A stretch of DNA of 64,000 nucleotides from Dyella_A sp050749815 (GCF_050749815.1 NZ_CP192735.1:2976001-3040000), one strand, 5' to 3'. Counted from the stretch's first letter, positions 9,580 to 18,603 are shown. Notes: a model not told the origin generated them from the sequence alone. Translations and numbers: made by a program.

Positions 9580-10800
9580 ATGGATTCGCTGATCACCGCG
9601 GCGGCGCGCGCGCTGGCGGGCGGCGACCCGCTCGGCGCGCTCAAGCGCGTGGCGCTGCGCGACGACGCGCCCGCCCTGGCGCTGCGCGGCATCGCGATGG
9701 CGCAGCTGGGCGATTTCGCCCGCTCTAGGCTGCTGCTGCGGCGGGCCGCGCGCGCCTTCGGTGCGCACGCCGCCGTGGCACGCGCGCGCTGTGTGGTGGC
9801 CGAGGCGGAGGTGGCGTTGGCCTCACGCGAGCTGGGCTGGCCGGCAAAGACGCTGGACGCGGCCCGCGCCACGCTGGAGGCGCACGGCGACCGCGCGAAC
9901 GCCGCGCACGCGCGCTATCTGGCGATCCGCCGACTGCTGCTGCTCGGCCGCCTCGACGAAGCCGAACCGATGCTCGACGTATGCGATCCCGCCTCGCTGC
10001 CGCCGGCCCTGCAGACGATCGACGCACTGGCGCGCGCGGGTATCGCCACGCGGTGGCTGCGTGCGGGAGCCGCGCGTGCGGCGCTCGATGCCGCCGTCCG
10101 CGCGGCGCATCGCGCCGGGATTCCCTCGCTGCTTGCCGAGGTCGAGCAGGCCATGGCCGCCTGGCGCGCACCGGCGGCGCGACTGCTCGCTGCCGGCGAG
10201 GAGCGGATGCTGCGGCTCGATGAGGTCGAGGCGTTGCTGGCCGCGGACCAGCTGTTGATCGATGGCTGCCGGCACGCCGTGCGCGCGGGCGACACCGTGG
10301 TGGCGCTGGCCCGCCGCCCAGTGCTGTTCACGCTGGCCCGCCTGCTGGGCGAGGCGTGGCCGCAGGACGTGCCGAGAAACGTTTTGATCGCCCGCGCGTT
10401 CCGGGCCCGGGCGATCGACGAGTCGCACCGCGCGCGGCTGCGCGTGGAGATGGGCCGGCTGCGCACGGCGCTGCGCGCGCTGGCCGAGGTGCAAGCCACC
10501 CGGCACGGTTACGCACTGATGCCGCGCGATGGACGCGCCGCGGCGGTGCTGACGCGGCCGGTCGAGGAGAAGCACGCCGCAGTGCTCGCCCTGCTCGCCG
10601 ATGGCGAAGCGTGGTCGAGCTCGGCGCTGGCGCTGGCCCTGGGCGACAGCCAGCGCACCGTGCAGCGCGCGCTCGATGCGCTGGCGGTGGCCGGCGCGAT
10701 CCAGCCGATCGGACGCGGCCGCGCGCGGCGCTGGATGACGCCGCCGCTGCCGGGATTCGCGACCGCCTTGTTACTCCCCGCGCCGCTGTCCGGCGACTAG
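9580..10800 (+). CDS. HTH transcriptional regulator with TPR-like N-terminal region
   Basis: 406 residues. The first half is an alanine/leucine-rich helical solenoid reminiscent of TPR repeats. A middle segment (WPQDVPRNVLIARAFRARAIDESHRARLRVEMGRLRTAL) resembles an OmpR-type effector or winged-helix dimer region. The C-terminal part (VEEKHAAVLALLADGEAWSSSALALALGDSQRTVQRALDAL) reads as a winged helix-turn-helix. Its location, divergent from the GST-like gene with 139 bp between them, suggests it controls that operon; this is inference. No strong Shine-Dalgarno precedes the ATG. Confidence 0.75.
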   Translation: MDSLITAAARALAGGDPLGALKRVALRDDAPALALRGIAMAQLGDFARSRLLLRRAARAFGAHAAVARARCVVAEAEVALASRELGWPAKTLDAARATLEAHGDRANAAHARYLAIRRLLLLGRLDEAEPMLDVCDPASLPPALQTIDALARAGIATRWLRAGAARAALDAAVRAAHRAGIPSLLAEVEQAMAAWRAPAARLLAAGEERMLRLDEVEALLAADQLLIDGCRHAVRAGDTVVALARRPVLFTLARLLGEAWPQDVPRNVLIARAFRARAIDESHRARLRVEMGRLRTALRALAEVQATRHGYALMPRDGRAAAVLTRPVEEKHAAVLALLADGEAWSSSALALALGDSQRTVQRALDALAVAGAIQPIGRGRARRWMTPPLPGFATALLLPAPLSGD

Positions 10801-10831
10801 GATGCGCTCACCCTCTGCACGGGATGGAACC

Positions 10832-11485
10832 ATGAAGCGAGCAACCGCCGAGATCGTGCGCGAGCACGGCCCCTACCCCGAGGCCGACAACGTTGGCGGC
10901 GTAACCTACGACGGTCAGCGGGTATGGATGGCCACGGGCGACCGCCTGCGCGCCATCGACCCGGCCAGCGGCGAAACGCTGGGCGCGCTCGCCGTGCCCG
11001 CGCACGCCGGCACGGCGTTCGATGGCCGCCACCTGTTCCAGATTGCCGAAGACCGCATCCACCGGATTGATCCGCACAGCGGCGAGGTGCTCGCCTCGAT
11101 TCCCGCCCCCGGTGGCGGCGGCGACTCCGGCCTGGCCTGGGCCGAGGGCACGCTGTGGGTGGGGCAATACCGCGGGCGCAAGATCCACCAGGTGGATCCG
11201 CAGACCGGCGCGGTGCTGCGCACCATCGAGTCGAATCGCTTCGTCACCGGCGTCACCTGGGTCGACGGCGAGCTGTGGCATGCCACCTGGGAAGACGAGC
11301 AGAGCGAATTGCGGCACCTCGATGCCGACACCGGCGAGGTGCTGGAAAGCCTGGAGATGCCGCCGGGTATCGTGGTGTCGGGGCTGGATTCGGACGGGGC
11401 CGACACGTTCTTCTGCGGCGGCGGCAGCAGCGGCAAGCTGCGCGCCGTGCGGCGCCCGAAGCGGGGCGCGACGGGGGAACGCTGA
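10832..11485 (+). CDS. Beta-propeller protein, glutaminyl cyclase/Vgb-like repeats
   Basis: 217 residues made of about five repeats of roughly 40-45 residues with the pattern GLAWAEGTLWVGQYRGRKI-HQVDPQTGAVL, which is the blade pattern of YncE, Vgb and glutaminyl-peptide cyclotransferase-like propellers. No signal peptide is visible, so it should be cytosolic. A catalytic role cannot be assigned. It starts 31 bp after the HTH regulator and is probably co-transcribed with it. Confidence 0.72.
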   Translation: MKRATAEIVREHGPYPEADNVGGVTYDGQRVWMATGDRLRAIDPASGETLGALAVPAHAGTAFDGRHLFQIAEDRIHRIDPHSGEVLASIPAPGGGGDSGLAWAEGTLWVGQYRGRKIHQVDPQTGAVLRTIESNRFVTGVTWVDGELWHATWEDEQSELRHLDADTGEVLESLEMPPGIVVSGLDSDGADTFFCGGGSSGKLRAVRRPKRGATGER

Positions 11486-11612
11486 GAGGCCGGTGCGGCT
11501 CGAGTAGCGCCGGCGAGAGCCTCAGCGCCGCGGTGTCACTTGCGCAACGGCGGCTCGATGATCGGCGTGTCGCGCGCTGGCATGACGTACGTGCGCGATG
11601 CTTGCAGCGACA

Positions 11613-12383
11613 TCAGTCGGCGACGTCAGCCACCAGGCGATCCAGCTCGGCCTTCAGCAGCGAGCCGTTCTGGCGCAGCCAGTCGCGCTGCTCGCGCCAG
11701 CTGGGAAACAGCGTTTCGACCTGGGCCCAGAAGCGCGGCGAGTGGTTGCGCACCTTGAGGTGGCACAGCTCGTGGGCGAGCACGTAGCGCAGCGCCGCCG
11801 GCGGGGCCAGCGCGAGGGCGAGATCGAGATTGATGCGGTCGCGGGTGTCCAGGCTGCCCCACAGGCTTTTCAGCGGGCGGATCTTCAGCGCGGTGGGCGC
11901 CAGGCCGAGCTGCGGCACGTAGCTGGCCAGCCAGCGCGACACGTCACGGCGGATCAGCGATTCGAAATGCGAGGCGAGCAGGCCGCGCGCCACTGGCAGC
12001 GCCCGCGTGTGCGGGCGCGGGATGATCAAGGTGATGCCGGCCTCGGCCGTCTCGATGCGCGGGTACGGGCCTTCGGCCCAGTCCAGCTGCACGCGTTCGC
12101 CACGCACCGGGATCTCGGTGGCGTAGCCCACGCGCAGCGGCGGCAGCGGCTTCACCAGCAGGTTGAGCTCGTCGAGCTTTTGCTCCAGCCAGTCCGCGTG
12201 GCTGCGCAGGAAGGCGCTGACCTGGGCCGGATGGGTGCCGTGCGGGTAGGTGACGCGCGCGCCCTTGGGCGTCACGGTGAGGCGCAGACGGCGGGCGCGC
12301 GGGTGCGCCGCCTTCAGCACGCGGATCGTGCTGCCGCCGGCGGTCGCCAGTTCCAGCCAGTCGCCTTCGAGTTGCTGCGCCAT
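11613..12383 (-). CDS. YgjP-like metal-dependent hydrolase (DUF45)
   Basis: 256 residues. The zinc-protease-like signature HELCHLKVRNHSPRFW (His204, Glu205, His208, with a further His at 214) identifies the YgjP/DUF45 family, a minigluzincin-type fold related to SprT and Wss1. The N-terminal beta-rich part (RRLRLTVTPKGARVTYPHG) is also typical. E. coli YgjP has no settled physiological role. The start at 12383 is chosen because upstream codons read as low-complexity non-conserved sequence. Confidence 0.9.
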   Translation of the reverse strand: MAQQLEGDWLELATAGGSTIRVLKAAHPRARRLRLTVTPKGARVTYPHGTHPAQVSAFLRSHADWLEQKLDELNLLVKPLPPLRVGYATEIPVRGERVQLDWAEGPYPRIETAEAGITLIIPRPHTRALPVARGLLASHFESLIRRDVSRWLASYVPQLGLAPTALKIRPLKSLWGSLDTRDRINLDLALALAPPAALRYVLAHELCHLKVRNHSPRFWAQVETLFPSWREQRDWLRQNGSLLKAELDRLVADVAD

Positions 12384-12541
12384 GCTGCCGTCTGCCTGTG
12401 GGTCGAACCGGGACACGGGCGGCGGCACTGCGCGCCCGGGGGGTGTCGATCTGGATTCTGGCAGGGTTTGGCGACGCGCACGTGATGTTTCAACGGGGTG
12501 CGGCCACGGCTCTCGTGGCGCGCACCATGCGCCGGCGTATG

Positions 12542-13459
12542 TCAGGCGTCGGCCGGCCGCGGCAGGCCAAACCATTCCTCCAGCTTGGCCAGCAGGCGCT
12601 CCAGCTCCAACGTGAGCAGGGCGAAGCTGGCGTCGGCCTCGGCGGCGGCGTCCTGGTGGCTGTCGCCCATCTCGTCGAGCACCACGTCGAGAAACTTCAG
12701 CTTGCGCACGATCAGGTCCTCGCCGAGCACGAAGCTCATGCGGTCGTCGAACACCAGCCCGAGCTGAAACACCTGCTTGCCGTTGCGCAGGTGCTCCTTG
12801 ATCTCCTCGCTGTCCAGATCCTGCCGGCGGCACTTGGCGATGGCGCCGGTGGCGCTGGCCGGATCGCGCAGCTCCACTTCGTCGCCCAGCGCCAGACCGG
12901 CCGGCAGCGTGCCGTTGGCGAGCCAGTCGGTCATCAGCACGCGCGGGCCCTCCTCCGGCGCCAGCGGCACGGCGGGGAAGCTGCCCAGCGCCTCGCGGAT
13001 CTGGGTGAGCGCGTTCTCGGCCGACTTGCGGCTGGAGGTATCGAGCACCAGCCAGCCGTGCCTCTTGTCGACGTAGGCGGACAACCGCGAGGTGCGCACG
13101 AAGGCGCGCGGCAGCAGCTCGGTGAGCAGGTCTTCCTTGATCCGCTTGCGCTCGCGGCCGCCGACCTTGCGCCCCTCTTCCTCGGCGATCTTCTGCACCT
13201 TGCGCTGCAGCTCGTCGTTGATCACGGCGGCCGGCAGCAGCTTGTCCTCACCGCCCACGGTGACCATGGTGCAGGCGTTCACGACATGGGTGAGCGCGGC
13301 CTCCTCGCCGCGACCCACCGGCGGCACGAAGCCCTTGGTGAACATTTCCATGGGGCCGCAGGGGCGCAGGCGGTGCTCGGCGAGGGCATCGTCGAGCCGG
13401 TCCAGGTCAGTAGCGACGGCGGGGGAAAAGCGGAACAGGGTGAGATTGCGAAAAAACAT
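12542..13459 (-). CDS. rdgC: Recombination-associated protein RdgC
   Basis: 305 residues, the normal length for RdgC. Opening FFRNLTLFRF, the GFVPP segment, the central VSRKSAE/DTSSRKSAENAL-type stretch and the C-terminal LDVVLDEM and LELERLLAKLEEWFG segments match the family. RdgC forms a ring-shaped dimer that binds double-stranded DNA without sequence specificity and limits RecA loading. It stands alone; its neighbours are on the same strand but separated by 158 bp or more. Confidence 0.96.
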   Translation of the reverse strand: MFFRNLTLFRFSPAVATDLDRLDDALAEHRLRPCGPMEMFTKGFVPPVGRGEEAALTHVVNACTMVTVGGEDKLLPAAVINDELQRKVQKIAEEEGRKVGGRERKRIKEDLLTELLPRAFVRTSRLSAYVDKRHGWLVLDTSSRKSAENALTQIREALGSFPAVPLAPEEGPRVLMTDWLANGTLPAGLALGDEVELRDPASATGAIAKCRRQDLDSEEIKEHLRNGKQVFQLGLVFDDRMSFVLGEDLIVRKLKFLDVVLDEMGDSHQDAAAEADASFALLTLELERLLAKLEEWFGLPRPADA

Positions 13460-13670
13460 GCGGTGTCCGGGTTGGGGCGCGGCAGGCCGCGTGAGCGGGC
13501 GGCTGCGCGGGATAACAGGGGCGAAGGGTGCAGGCCGGTGCTGTGGACACGCACGCCGTTCGCCCGGACCTCCTCACCGTCCTCCCGGCGAACCCCGCCG
13601 AAGGGACAGGTGCAGGGAGGATGACCGTGGAGGTTGATGCGTTTGTGGATCAGCGGCTGCGACAGCCGCC

Positions 13671-14870
13671 TCAGCCCACCACCTTAGCGATCGCGTCGGC
13701 GACGTAACCGAGGTTCTGGGTATTCAACGCCGCCACGCAGATGCGCCCGGTGCCGAGCGCGTAGATGGCGAACTCCTCACGCAGCCGTTCGACCTGCGCC
13801 TTGCTCAGGCCCGAGTAGGAAAACATGCCCGCCTGGCGCTGGATGAATCCGAACTCGTGGCCGTGCGCGGCCAGCTTCTGCACCAGCCCGGCGCGCATCG
13901 CATGGATGCGCTCGCGCATCGCGCCCAGTTCGCTCTCCCACAGCGCGCGCAGCTCGGTGCTGGCCAGCACGCCGGCGACCAGCTGGCCGCCGTGCGCCGC
14001 CGGGCTAGAGTAGTTGGCGCGGATGGTCTGTTTGATCTTCGAGCGCAGGCGCGCGGCCTCGTCGCGGTCGGCGCCGATCATCGACAGCACGCCCACGCGC
14101 TCGCCGTACAGCGAGAACGATTTGGAATACGAGCTGGCCACCACGAACGCCTCGATGCCCGACTCGGCGAACATGCGCACCGCGGTGGCATCGGCGTCGA
14201 TGCCCTGATCGAAACCCTGGTAGGCCATGTCGACGAAGGGCAGCAGGCCGCGCTCCTTCACCAGCTCCACCACTTGCGCCCACTGGTCGGGGTTGAGGTC
14301 CACGCCGGTGGGGTTGTGGCAGCACGCGTGCAGCAGCACCACGGTGCCGGGCTGAAGCTTGCCCAGATCCTCCAGCATGCCCGCGAAGTCCAGACCGCGG
14401 GTGGCGTCGTCGTAGTAGCGGTAATCCTGCAGCTGGAAGCCGGCGGTGCGGAACACCACGTGATGGTTGCCCCAGCTCGGGTTGCTGATCGCGATGCGCG
14501 CCTGGTCGCCGGCCACCTGCTTGAGCAGGTCCGCCGCCACGCGCAGCGCGCCGCTGCCGCCGATGGTCTGTGCGGTGGCCACGCGGCCGGCTTCGAGCAG
14601 CGGCGAGCCCTCGCCGAACAGCAGCTCCTGGCTGAGCTTGTTGTACGCCGGCAGGCCGTCGATCGGCAGGTAACCGCGCGGCTGCGTATCGCGCGCCAGC
14701 GCCTGTTCCACCTGCTGCACGGCCTTAAGCACCGGCACGCGGCCCTGTTCGTCGGTGTAGATGCCCACGCCCAGGTTCACCTTGTTCGATCGCGGGTCGG
14801 CGACGAACGCCTCGGTGAGGCCGAGGATCGGATCGCCCGGGGCCATTTCAACGAATGCAAAGATGGACAT
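13671..14870 (-). CDS. tyrB: Aromatic amino acid / aspartate aminotransferase (class I)
   Basis: 399 residues, the usual size of the TyrB/AspC group. PLP-binding features: GGSGALR near 104-110, HNPTGVD near 185-191, and the Schiff-base Lys250 in SYSKSFSLYGERVG. It exchanges amino groups between 2-oxoglutarate and aspartate or aromatic amino acids in the cytosol. The TyrB/AspC choice cannot be settled from sequence alone, so the symbol is a best guess. A weak hairpin without a U-run lies just after the stop (about 13651-13669). Confidence 0.92.
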   Translation of the reverse strand: MSIFAFVEMAPGDPILGLTEAFVADPRSNKVNLGVGIYTDEQGRVPVLKAVQQVEQALARDTQPRGYLPIDGLPAYNKLSQELLFGEGSPLLEAGRVATAQTIGGSGALRVAADLLKQVAGDQARIAISNPSWGNHHVVFRTAGFQLQDYRYYDDATRGLDFAGMLEDLGKLQPGTVVLLHACCHNPTGVDLNPDQWAQVVELVKERGLLPFVDMAYQGFDQGIDADATAVRMFAESGIEAFVVASSYSKSFSLYGERVGVLSMIGADRDEAARLRSKIKQTIRANYSSPAAHGGQLVAGVLASTELRALWESELGAMRERIHAMRAGLVQKLAAHGHEFGFIQRQAGMFSYSGLSKAQVERLREEFAIYALGTGRICVAALNTQNLGYVADAIAKVVG

Positions 14871-14953
14871 GACGGTACTCGAAAGAAAGTAATTGGAAGT
14901 ATGGACGGCTAAACGATTTCATCGGCGGCCGGCTCGCCAGCATAACCGGCCAG

Positions 14954-15790
14954 CTACGCATGCGCATCGGCGCGCGCCGCACCCTCGGCCGCTCCCAACG
15001 AGGCGAAATCGAACAGCTTGCGGTCAGCCAGCTGCGAGGGCGACACGCTGCCCAGCGCGCGGAAGATGTTTTCGCTGCGTCCGGGCTGGAGCCTCTCCCA
15101 CTCGGCCAGCATCTGGCCCACGGCCTTGCGCTGCAGGTTCTCCTGCGAGCCGCACAGATTGCACGGGATGATCGGAAAGGCGCGCTCGGCGGCGTACGCG
15201 GCGATGTCGCTTTCCTTGCAATAGGCCAGCGGACGGATCACCACGTGGCGGCCATCGTCCGAGCGCAGCTTCGGCGGCATCGCCTTGAGCTGGGCCTGGT
15301 AGAACAGGTTGAGGAAGAACGTGCCCAGGATGTCGTCGCGATGGTGGCCCAGCGCGATCTTGCTGATGCCGTTTTCCGCCGCCCACTGGTACAGCGCGCC
15401 GCGGCGCAGGCGCGAGCACAGGCTGCACATGGTCTTGCCGGCAGGGATCACCCGGGTCACCGTGCTGTAGGTGTCCTGCTCGATGATGTGGAACGGCACG
15501 CTGCGCGCGGTGAGGTAGTCCGGCAGCACGTGGGCGGGAAAGCCCGGCTGCTTCTGGTCGAGGTTCACCGCCACCAGCTTGAAGCGCACCGGCGCCTTGG
15601 CCTGCAGCGACAGCAACATGTCCAGCAGGGTGTAGGAATCCTTGCCGCCGGACAGGCATACCATCACGGTATCGCCGTCCTCGATCATGTTGAAGTCGGC
15701 GATCGCCTGGCCCACCTGGTGGCGCAGGCGCTTGGCCAACTTGCCGGCTTCGTAGCTGTGCTTGCGGGAGGGGTCGGGCGAGGCGGACAT
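14954..15790 (-). CDS. ttcA: tRNA 2-thiocytidine(32) synthetase TtcA
   Basis: 278 residues. The PP-loop SGGKDSYTLLDML binds ATP. Two Cys-x-x-Cys pairs (MCSLCSRLRRG and PCNLCGSQ) hold the iron-sulfur cluster needed for tRNA thiolation in this family. It converts C32 of certain tRNAs to 2-thiocytidine. The ATG at 15790 is used; another in-frame ATG ten codons upstream (15820) cannot be excluded. It is divergent from the small DUF465 gene. Confidence 0.95.
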   Translation of the reverse strand: MSASPDPSRKHSYEAGKLAKRLRHQVGQAIADFNMIEDGDTVMVCLSGGKDSYTLLDMLLSLQAKAPVRFKLVAVNLDQKQPGFPAHVLPDYLTARSVPFHIIEQDTYSTVTRVIPAGKTMCSLCSRLRRGALYQWAAENGISKIALGHHRDDILGTFFLNLFYQAQLKAMPPKLRSDDGRHVVIRPLAYCKESDIAAYAAERAFPIIPCNLCGSQENLQRKAVGQMLAEWERLQPGRSENIFRALGSVSPSQLADRKLFDFASLGAAEGAARADAHA

Positions 15791-15886
15791 GGGCGGCGGT
15801 AGCGAGCGGGAGACGGCCATTGTAGCGGGCTGACCCGGGCCGGTCCGGGAGCGTACACTGCGGCCTTTCTTCCACACGCGCCCGCC

Positions 15887-16093
15887 ATGACGGCCCCGGA
15901 CCTGCCCTCGATCGCCCAGACGCTGGCCGAATTGCGGCGCGAACACCGCGCGCTGGACACGCAGGTGGCCGAGATGATCGCCGCCGGCTCACGCGACGAG
16001 CTGCAGATCACCCGCATGAAGAAGCGCAAGCTGCTGCTGAAGGACGCGATCGCGCGGCTGGAAAGCAAGCAGATTCCCGATCTCGATGCCTGA
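15887..16093 (+). CDS. YdcH-like DUF465 protein
   Basis: 68 residues, entirely helical and charged (LAELRREHRALDTQVAEMI ... TRMKKRKLLLKDAIARLE), the antiparallel coiled-coil pattern of the DUF465/YdcH family. The function is unknown in all members. It is nine bases upstream of the GNAT gene and likely forms a two-gene operon with it. Confidence 0.85.
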   Translation: MTAPDLPSIAQTLAELRREHRALDTQVAEMIAAGSRDELQITRMKKRKLLLKDAIARLESKQIPDLDA

Positions 16094-16102
16094 GGGCTCC
16101 GC

Positions 16103-16699
16103 ATGACGCTCGCCCCGGTGCACCTGGAAGACGACCACGTGCTGCTCGAACCGCTGCACGCCGATCACGCGCCGGCACTGGAAGCGGCCGCCGCCGATGG
16201 CGAGCTGTGGAAGCTGTGGTTCACCAGCGCGCCGCCGCCGGGCACCGCGGTCGACTACGTCGCCGCCGCTCTCGCCGGCCAGGCGACCGGGCGCATGCTG
16301 GCGTTCGCGGTGCGCGAGAAACGCTACGGCGAGATCGTCGGCACCACCCGCTACTACGATTTCGACCCGGCGCTGCCGCGCATCGCCATCGGCTACACCT
16401 GGTACGCCAAGCGCTGGCAGAAGAGCCACCTCAACACCGCCTGCAAACGCCTGCTGCTCAGGCACGCCTTCACCGCGCTGGACTGCGTAGCGGTGGAATT
16501 CCACACCGACCACCGCAACCTCGACTCGCAGCGCGCGATCGAACGCCTGGGCGCGCATCGCGATGGCGTGCTGCGCGCCCACAAGCGCCGCCCGGACGGC
16601 ACGCTGCGCGACACCGTGTGTTACTCGATCCTCGCCGGCGAGTGGCCCGACGTGCAGCGCTGGCTCGCAATGCGCCTGCAACGCCTCACCGCCGCCTGA
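16103..16699 (+). CDS. GNAT family N-acetyltransferase (RimJ/RimL-like)
   Basis: 198 residues with a GNAT acyltransferase fold. It has the RimJ/RimL/YjgM-type layout: VHLEDDHVLLEPLHADHAPAL at the start, GEIVGTTRYYDFDP, an IGYTWYAKRWQKSHLNTACKRLLLRHAF acetyl-CoA-binding helix, and HTDHRNLDSQRAIERLGAHRDGVLRAHKRRPDGTLRDTV. The substrate (ribosomal protein, other protein or small molecule) is not determinable. The last about 40 bp of the gene are echoed in the tandem repeat that follows. Confidence 0.9.
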   Translation: MTLAPVHLEDDHVLLEPLHADHAPALEAAAADGELWKLWFTSAPPPGTAVDYVAAALAGQATGRMLAFAVREKRYGEIVGTTRYYDFDPALPRIAIGYTWYAKRWQKSHLNTACKRLLLRHAFTALDCVAVEFHTDHRNLDSQRAIERLGAHRDGVLRAHKRRPDGTLRDTVCYSILAGEWPDVQRWLAMRLQRLTAA

Positions 16700-16715
16700 A
16701 CCCGCCGCCGCTGTC

Positions 16716-16795
16716 GTAGGAGCCCGCTCGCGGGCGATGGCTTTCGCTTTGAAATGGCATCAGAGCAAGAGCATCGCCCGCGAGCGGGCTCCTAC
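16716..16795. repeat. REP pair 1 (inverted arms)
   Basis: Left arm GTAGGAGCCCGCTCGCGGGC followed by GATG, and an inverted right arm ending GCGGGCTCCTAC at 16795. The arms are separated by about 32 bp rich in CTTT/CATCAGAGC. Each arm is itself a small palindrome (CCGCTCGCGGG), giving the usual structure of REP doublets mobilised in trans by RAYT transposases. No RAYT gene is in the window. Confidence 0.85.
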
Positions 16796-16917
16796 AAAAG
16801 GCGGTTGGCTGGCTCGCTTCAGTCGCCGCGGGAGCCATCTCTCACGAGCGGGACCGACGCCCTCGACGCTGGCTCGCGATGCGCCACGAACGCCTCACCC
16901 GCACCTGGCGCGCCATC

Positions 16918-16999
16918 GTAGGAGCCCGCTCGCGGGCGATGGCTTTCCGCTTTGATGCAGCATCAGAGCCAGGAGCATCGCCCGCGAGCGTGCTCCTAC
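16918..16999. repeat. REP pair 2 (inverted arms)
   Basis: Second copy inside the tandem array. The left arm is identical to copy 1; the right arm has one change (GCGTGCTCCTAC instead of GCGGGCTCCTAC). Confidence 0.85.
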
Positions 17000-17124
17000 A
17001 AGAAAGCGGTTGGCTGGCTCGCTTCAGTCGCCGCTGGAGCCATCTCTCACGAGCGGGATCGACACCCTCGACGCTGGCTGGCGATGCGCCAGAAACGCCT
17101 CACCCGCACCTGACGCGCGCCATC

Positions 17125-17206
17125 GTAGGAGCCCGCTCGCGGGCGATGCCTTTCCGCTTTGATACCGCATCAGCGCCAATAGCAGCGACCGCGAGCGGAC
17201 TCCTAC
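17125..17206. repeat. REP pair 3, degenerate right arm, overlaps pssA stop
   Basis: The left arm is intact, but the right arm is degraded (GCGACCGCGAGCGGACTCCTAC). Its terminal CTAC at 17203-17206 contains the pssA stop codon (TAG on the minus strand at 17203-17205). Confidence 0.85.
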
Positions 17207-18603
17207 AGCAGACGGTTGGCCAGGCGGTCGAGGCGGACGCCCTTGAGACGGCGCAGCAGCTTGCGCACGGGCGCGGGGTAGTCGCGCGCGGTGTCCAGTG
17301 CGTGGTGATCGCGCAGGCGCTTGGCGTGGCGCTTGAGCGCCGCCCACTCGGCAGCGTGCTGGGCACGCAGGTGGCTGTGCGGATCACGCAGCACCAGGGC
17401 GTTTTCCAGATCCAGCGCCCAGGCGCGCGGGTTGAGATTGTTGCCAGTGAGCACGGCCACGTCGTGGTCGATGAACAGCCCCTTGAGGTGGTAGCTGTTG
17501 TCGGCGTGCTTCCACAGGTGCAGCGCCAGCTGGCCGCTGGCCAGATGCTTGCGGTGCACGCGCGCAAAGCGGCGCAGGTTGCTCTCGTAGAGATAGGGCA
17601 GCACGCCGATGGTGCGGAACGGCTGGCCCGGCGGGATGTAGAAGTCGTTGGCGACCTTGTCGCCGACCATGATCTCCACCGTGCAGCCGCGCCGCAGCAG
17701 CTGGCCGATGGCGGCGCGCACCGGCCGCGGCAGGTTGAAGTACGGCGTGAGCAGCACCACCCGCTCGCGCGCGCTGGCGAGCAGCGCCAGCAGGGTGTCG
17801 TTGAGGGCGTTGCCGGTGCGGCCGAAGCCGGCCAGCGGCGTCACCGCCACGGTATCTTCGCCGGGCGGCTCCGGCGTCACCTCGTAGCGCGCCTCGGCCA
17901 GTTGCTGGCGCAGCGCGCGGATCGCCGGCAGCAGGCTGGCGGTGGTCGGCACCTCGGGTACGTTCAGGCGTGGCACCGCCGGTTGATCCATGAGATGGCG
18001 CTGCACGAAGCCGGCCATCGCATCGGCTAGCGGCGCGTGGCGCAGCAGGTGATAGCGGTCCAGCCGGTAGCGCCCGTGGCGGGCCAGGTAGACGTCGTTG
18101 AGGCTGGCGCCGGAATAGAGCACGGTGTCGTCGATCACCATGCCCTTCAGGTGCAGCACGCCGAACAATTCGCGGTTCTGTACCGGCACGCCGTAGATCG
18201 CCACGCCGTCGCCGCGCTCGCGCGCCCAGGCGCGGTACATGCCGGCGTTGCCCTCGCTGCGTGCCTTGCCGATCAGGCCGCGCTGGGCGCGGTGCCAGTC
18301 CACGAACACGGCAATCTCCAGCGCCGGCCGGCGCGCCTTGGCCGCGTACAGCGCATCGAGCACCTCGCGGCCGCCGTCGTCGTCTTCCAGGTACAGCGCC
18401 ACGATCACGATGCGCCGCTCGGCGGCGGCGATCGCCGCCAGCAAGCGCTCGCGATAGGCCGCCGGGTCCGGCAGCGTCTCGATCGTGGACGCGGGCACGG
18501 CAAAGGCCGGCAGCGCATCGAGCTGCGGCTGTCGCCGTGCGGCGCGGCGGAACGGCAGCAGTCGGCTCGCCACGCGGGCGGGAAGGCGGGTCAGTCGTTT
18601 CAT
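17203..18603 (-). CDS. pssA: CDP-diacylglycerol-serine O-phosphatidyltransferase (PLD type)
   Basis: 466 residues with two HKD motifs of the phospholipase D superfamily, HLKGMVIDDTVLYSGASLND and YHLKGLFIDHDVAVLTGNN followed by LNPRAW. The flanking sequences closely fit E. coli-type PssA rather than cardiolipin synthase. It makes phosphatidylserine from CDP-diacylglycerol and serine at the inner membrane. The start at 18603 follows a stretch with no conserved coding character. The stop codon lies inside a REP arm, so the protein end has probably been set by the repeat insertion. Confidence 0.9.
   Translation of the reverse strand: MKRLTRLPARVASRLLPFRRAARRQPQLDALPAFAVPASTIETLPDPAAYRERLLAAIAAAERRIVIVALYLEDDDGGREVLDALYAAKARRPALEIAVFVDWHRAQRGLIGKARSEGNAGMYRAWARERGDGVAIYGVPVQNRELFGVLHLKGMVIDDTVLYSGASLNDVYLARHGRYRLDRYHLLRHAPLADAMAGFVQRHLMDQPAVPRLNVPEVPTTASLLPAIRALRQQLAEARYEVTPEPPGEDTVAVTPLAGFGRTGNALNDTLLALLASARERVVLLTPYFNLPRPVRAAIGQLLRRGCTVEIMVGDKVANDFYIPPGQPFRTIGVLPYLYESNLRRFARVHRKHLASGQLALHLWKHADNSYHLKGLFIDHDVAVLTGNNLNPRAWALDLENALVLRDPHSHLRAQHAAEWAALKRHAKRLRDHHALDTARDYPAPVRKLLRRLKGVRLDRLANRLL

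Larger units (their letters stand above)
16661..17206. repeat. Tandem array of three ~205-bp units, each with a REP pair
   Basis: Three direct repeats with a period of 202-209 bp. Landmarks: the left REP arm GTAGGAGCCCGCTCGCGGGC recurs at 16716, 16918 and 17125; the sequence TGGCTCGC-ATGCGCC recurs at 16661 (inside the GNAT gene end), 16870 and 17075; CGGTTGGCTGGCTCGCTTCAG recurs after the first two REP pairs. The first unit begins in the coding end of the GNAT gene and the third runs into the 3' end of pssA. This is the only stretch over 300 bases without a gene, and nothing in it looks coding. Confidence 0.85.

Noticed and set aside
13460..13670. Possible small RNA or gene between rdgC and the aminotransferase
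   Set aside because: No promoter, terminator with U-run or coding pattern is visible; only a weak hairpin at the aminotransferase end.
16661..17206. Possible CRISPR-like array
   Set aside because: The period is about 205 bp and the spacers are themselves repeated; there are no short unique spacers and no cas genes.
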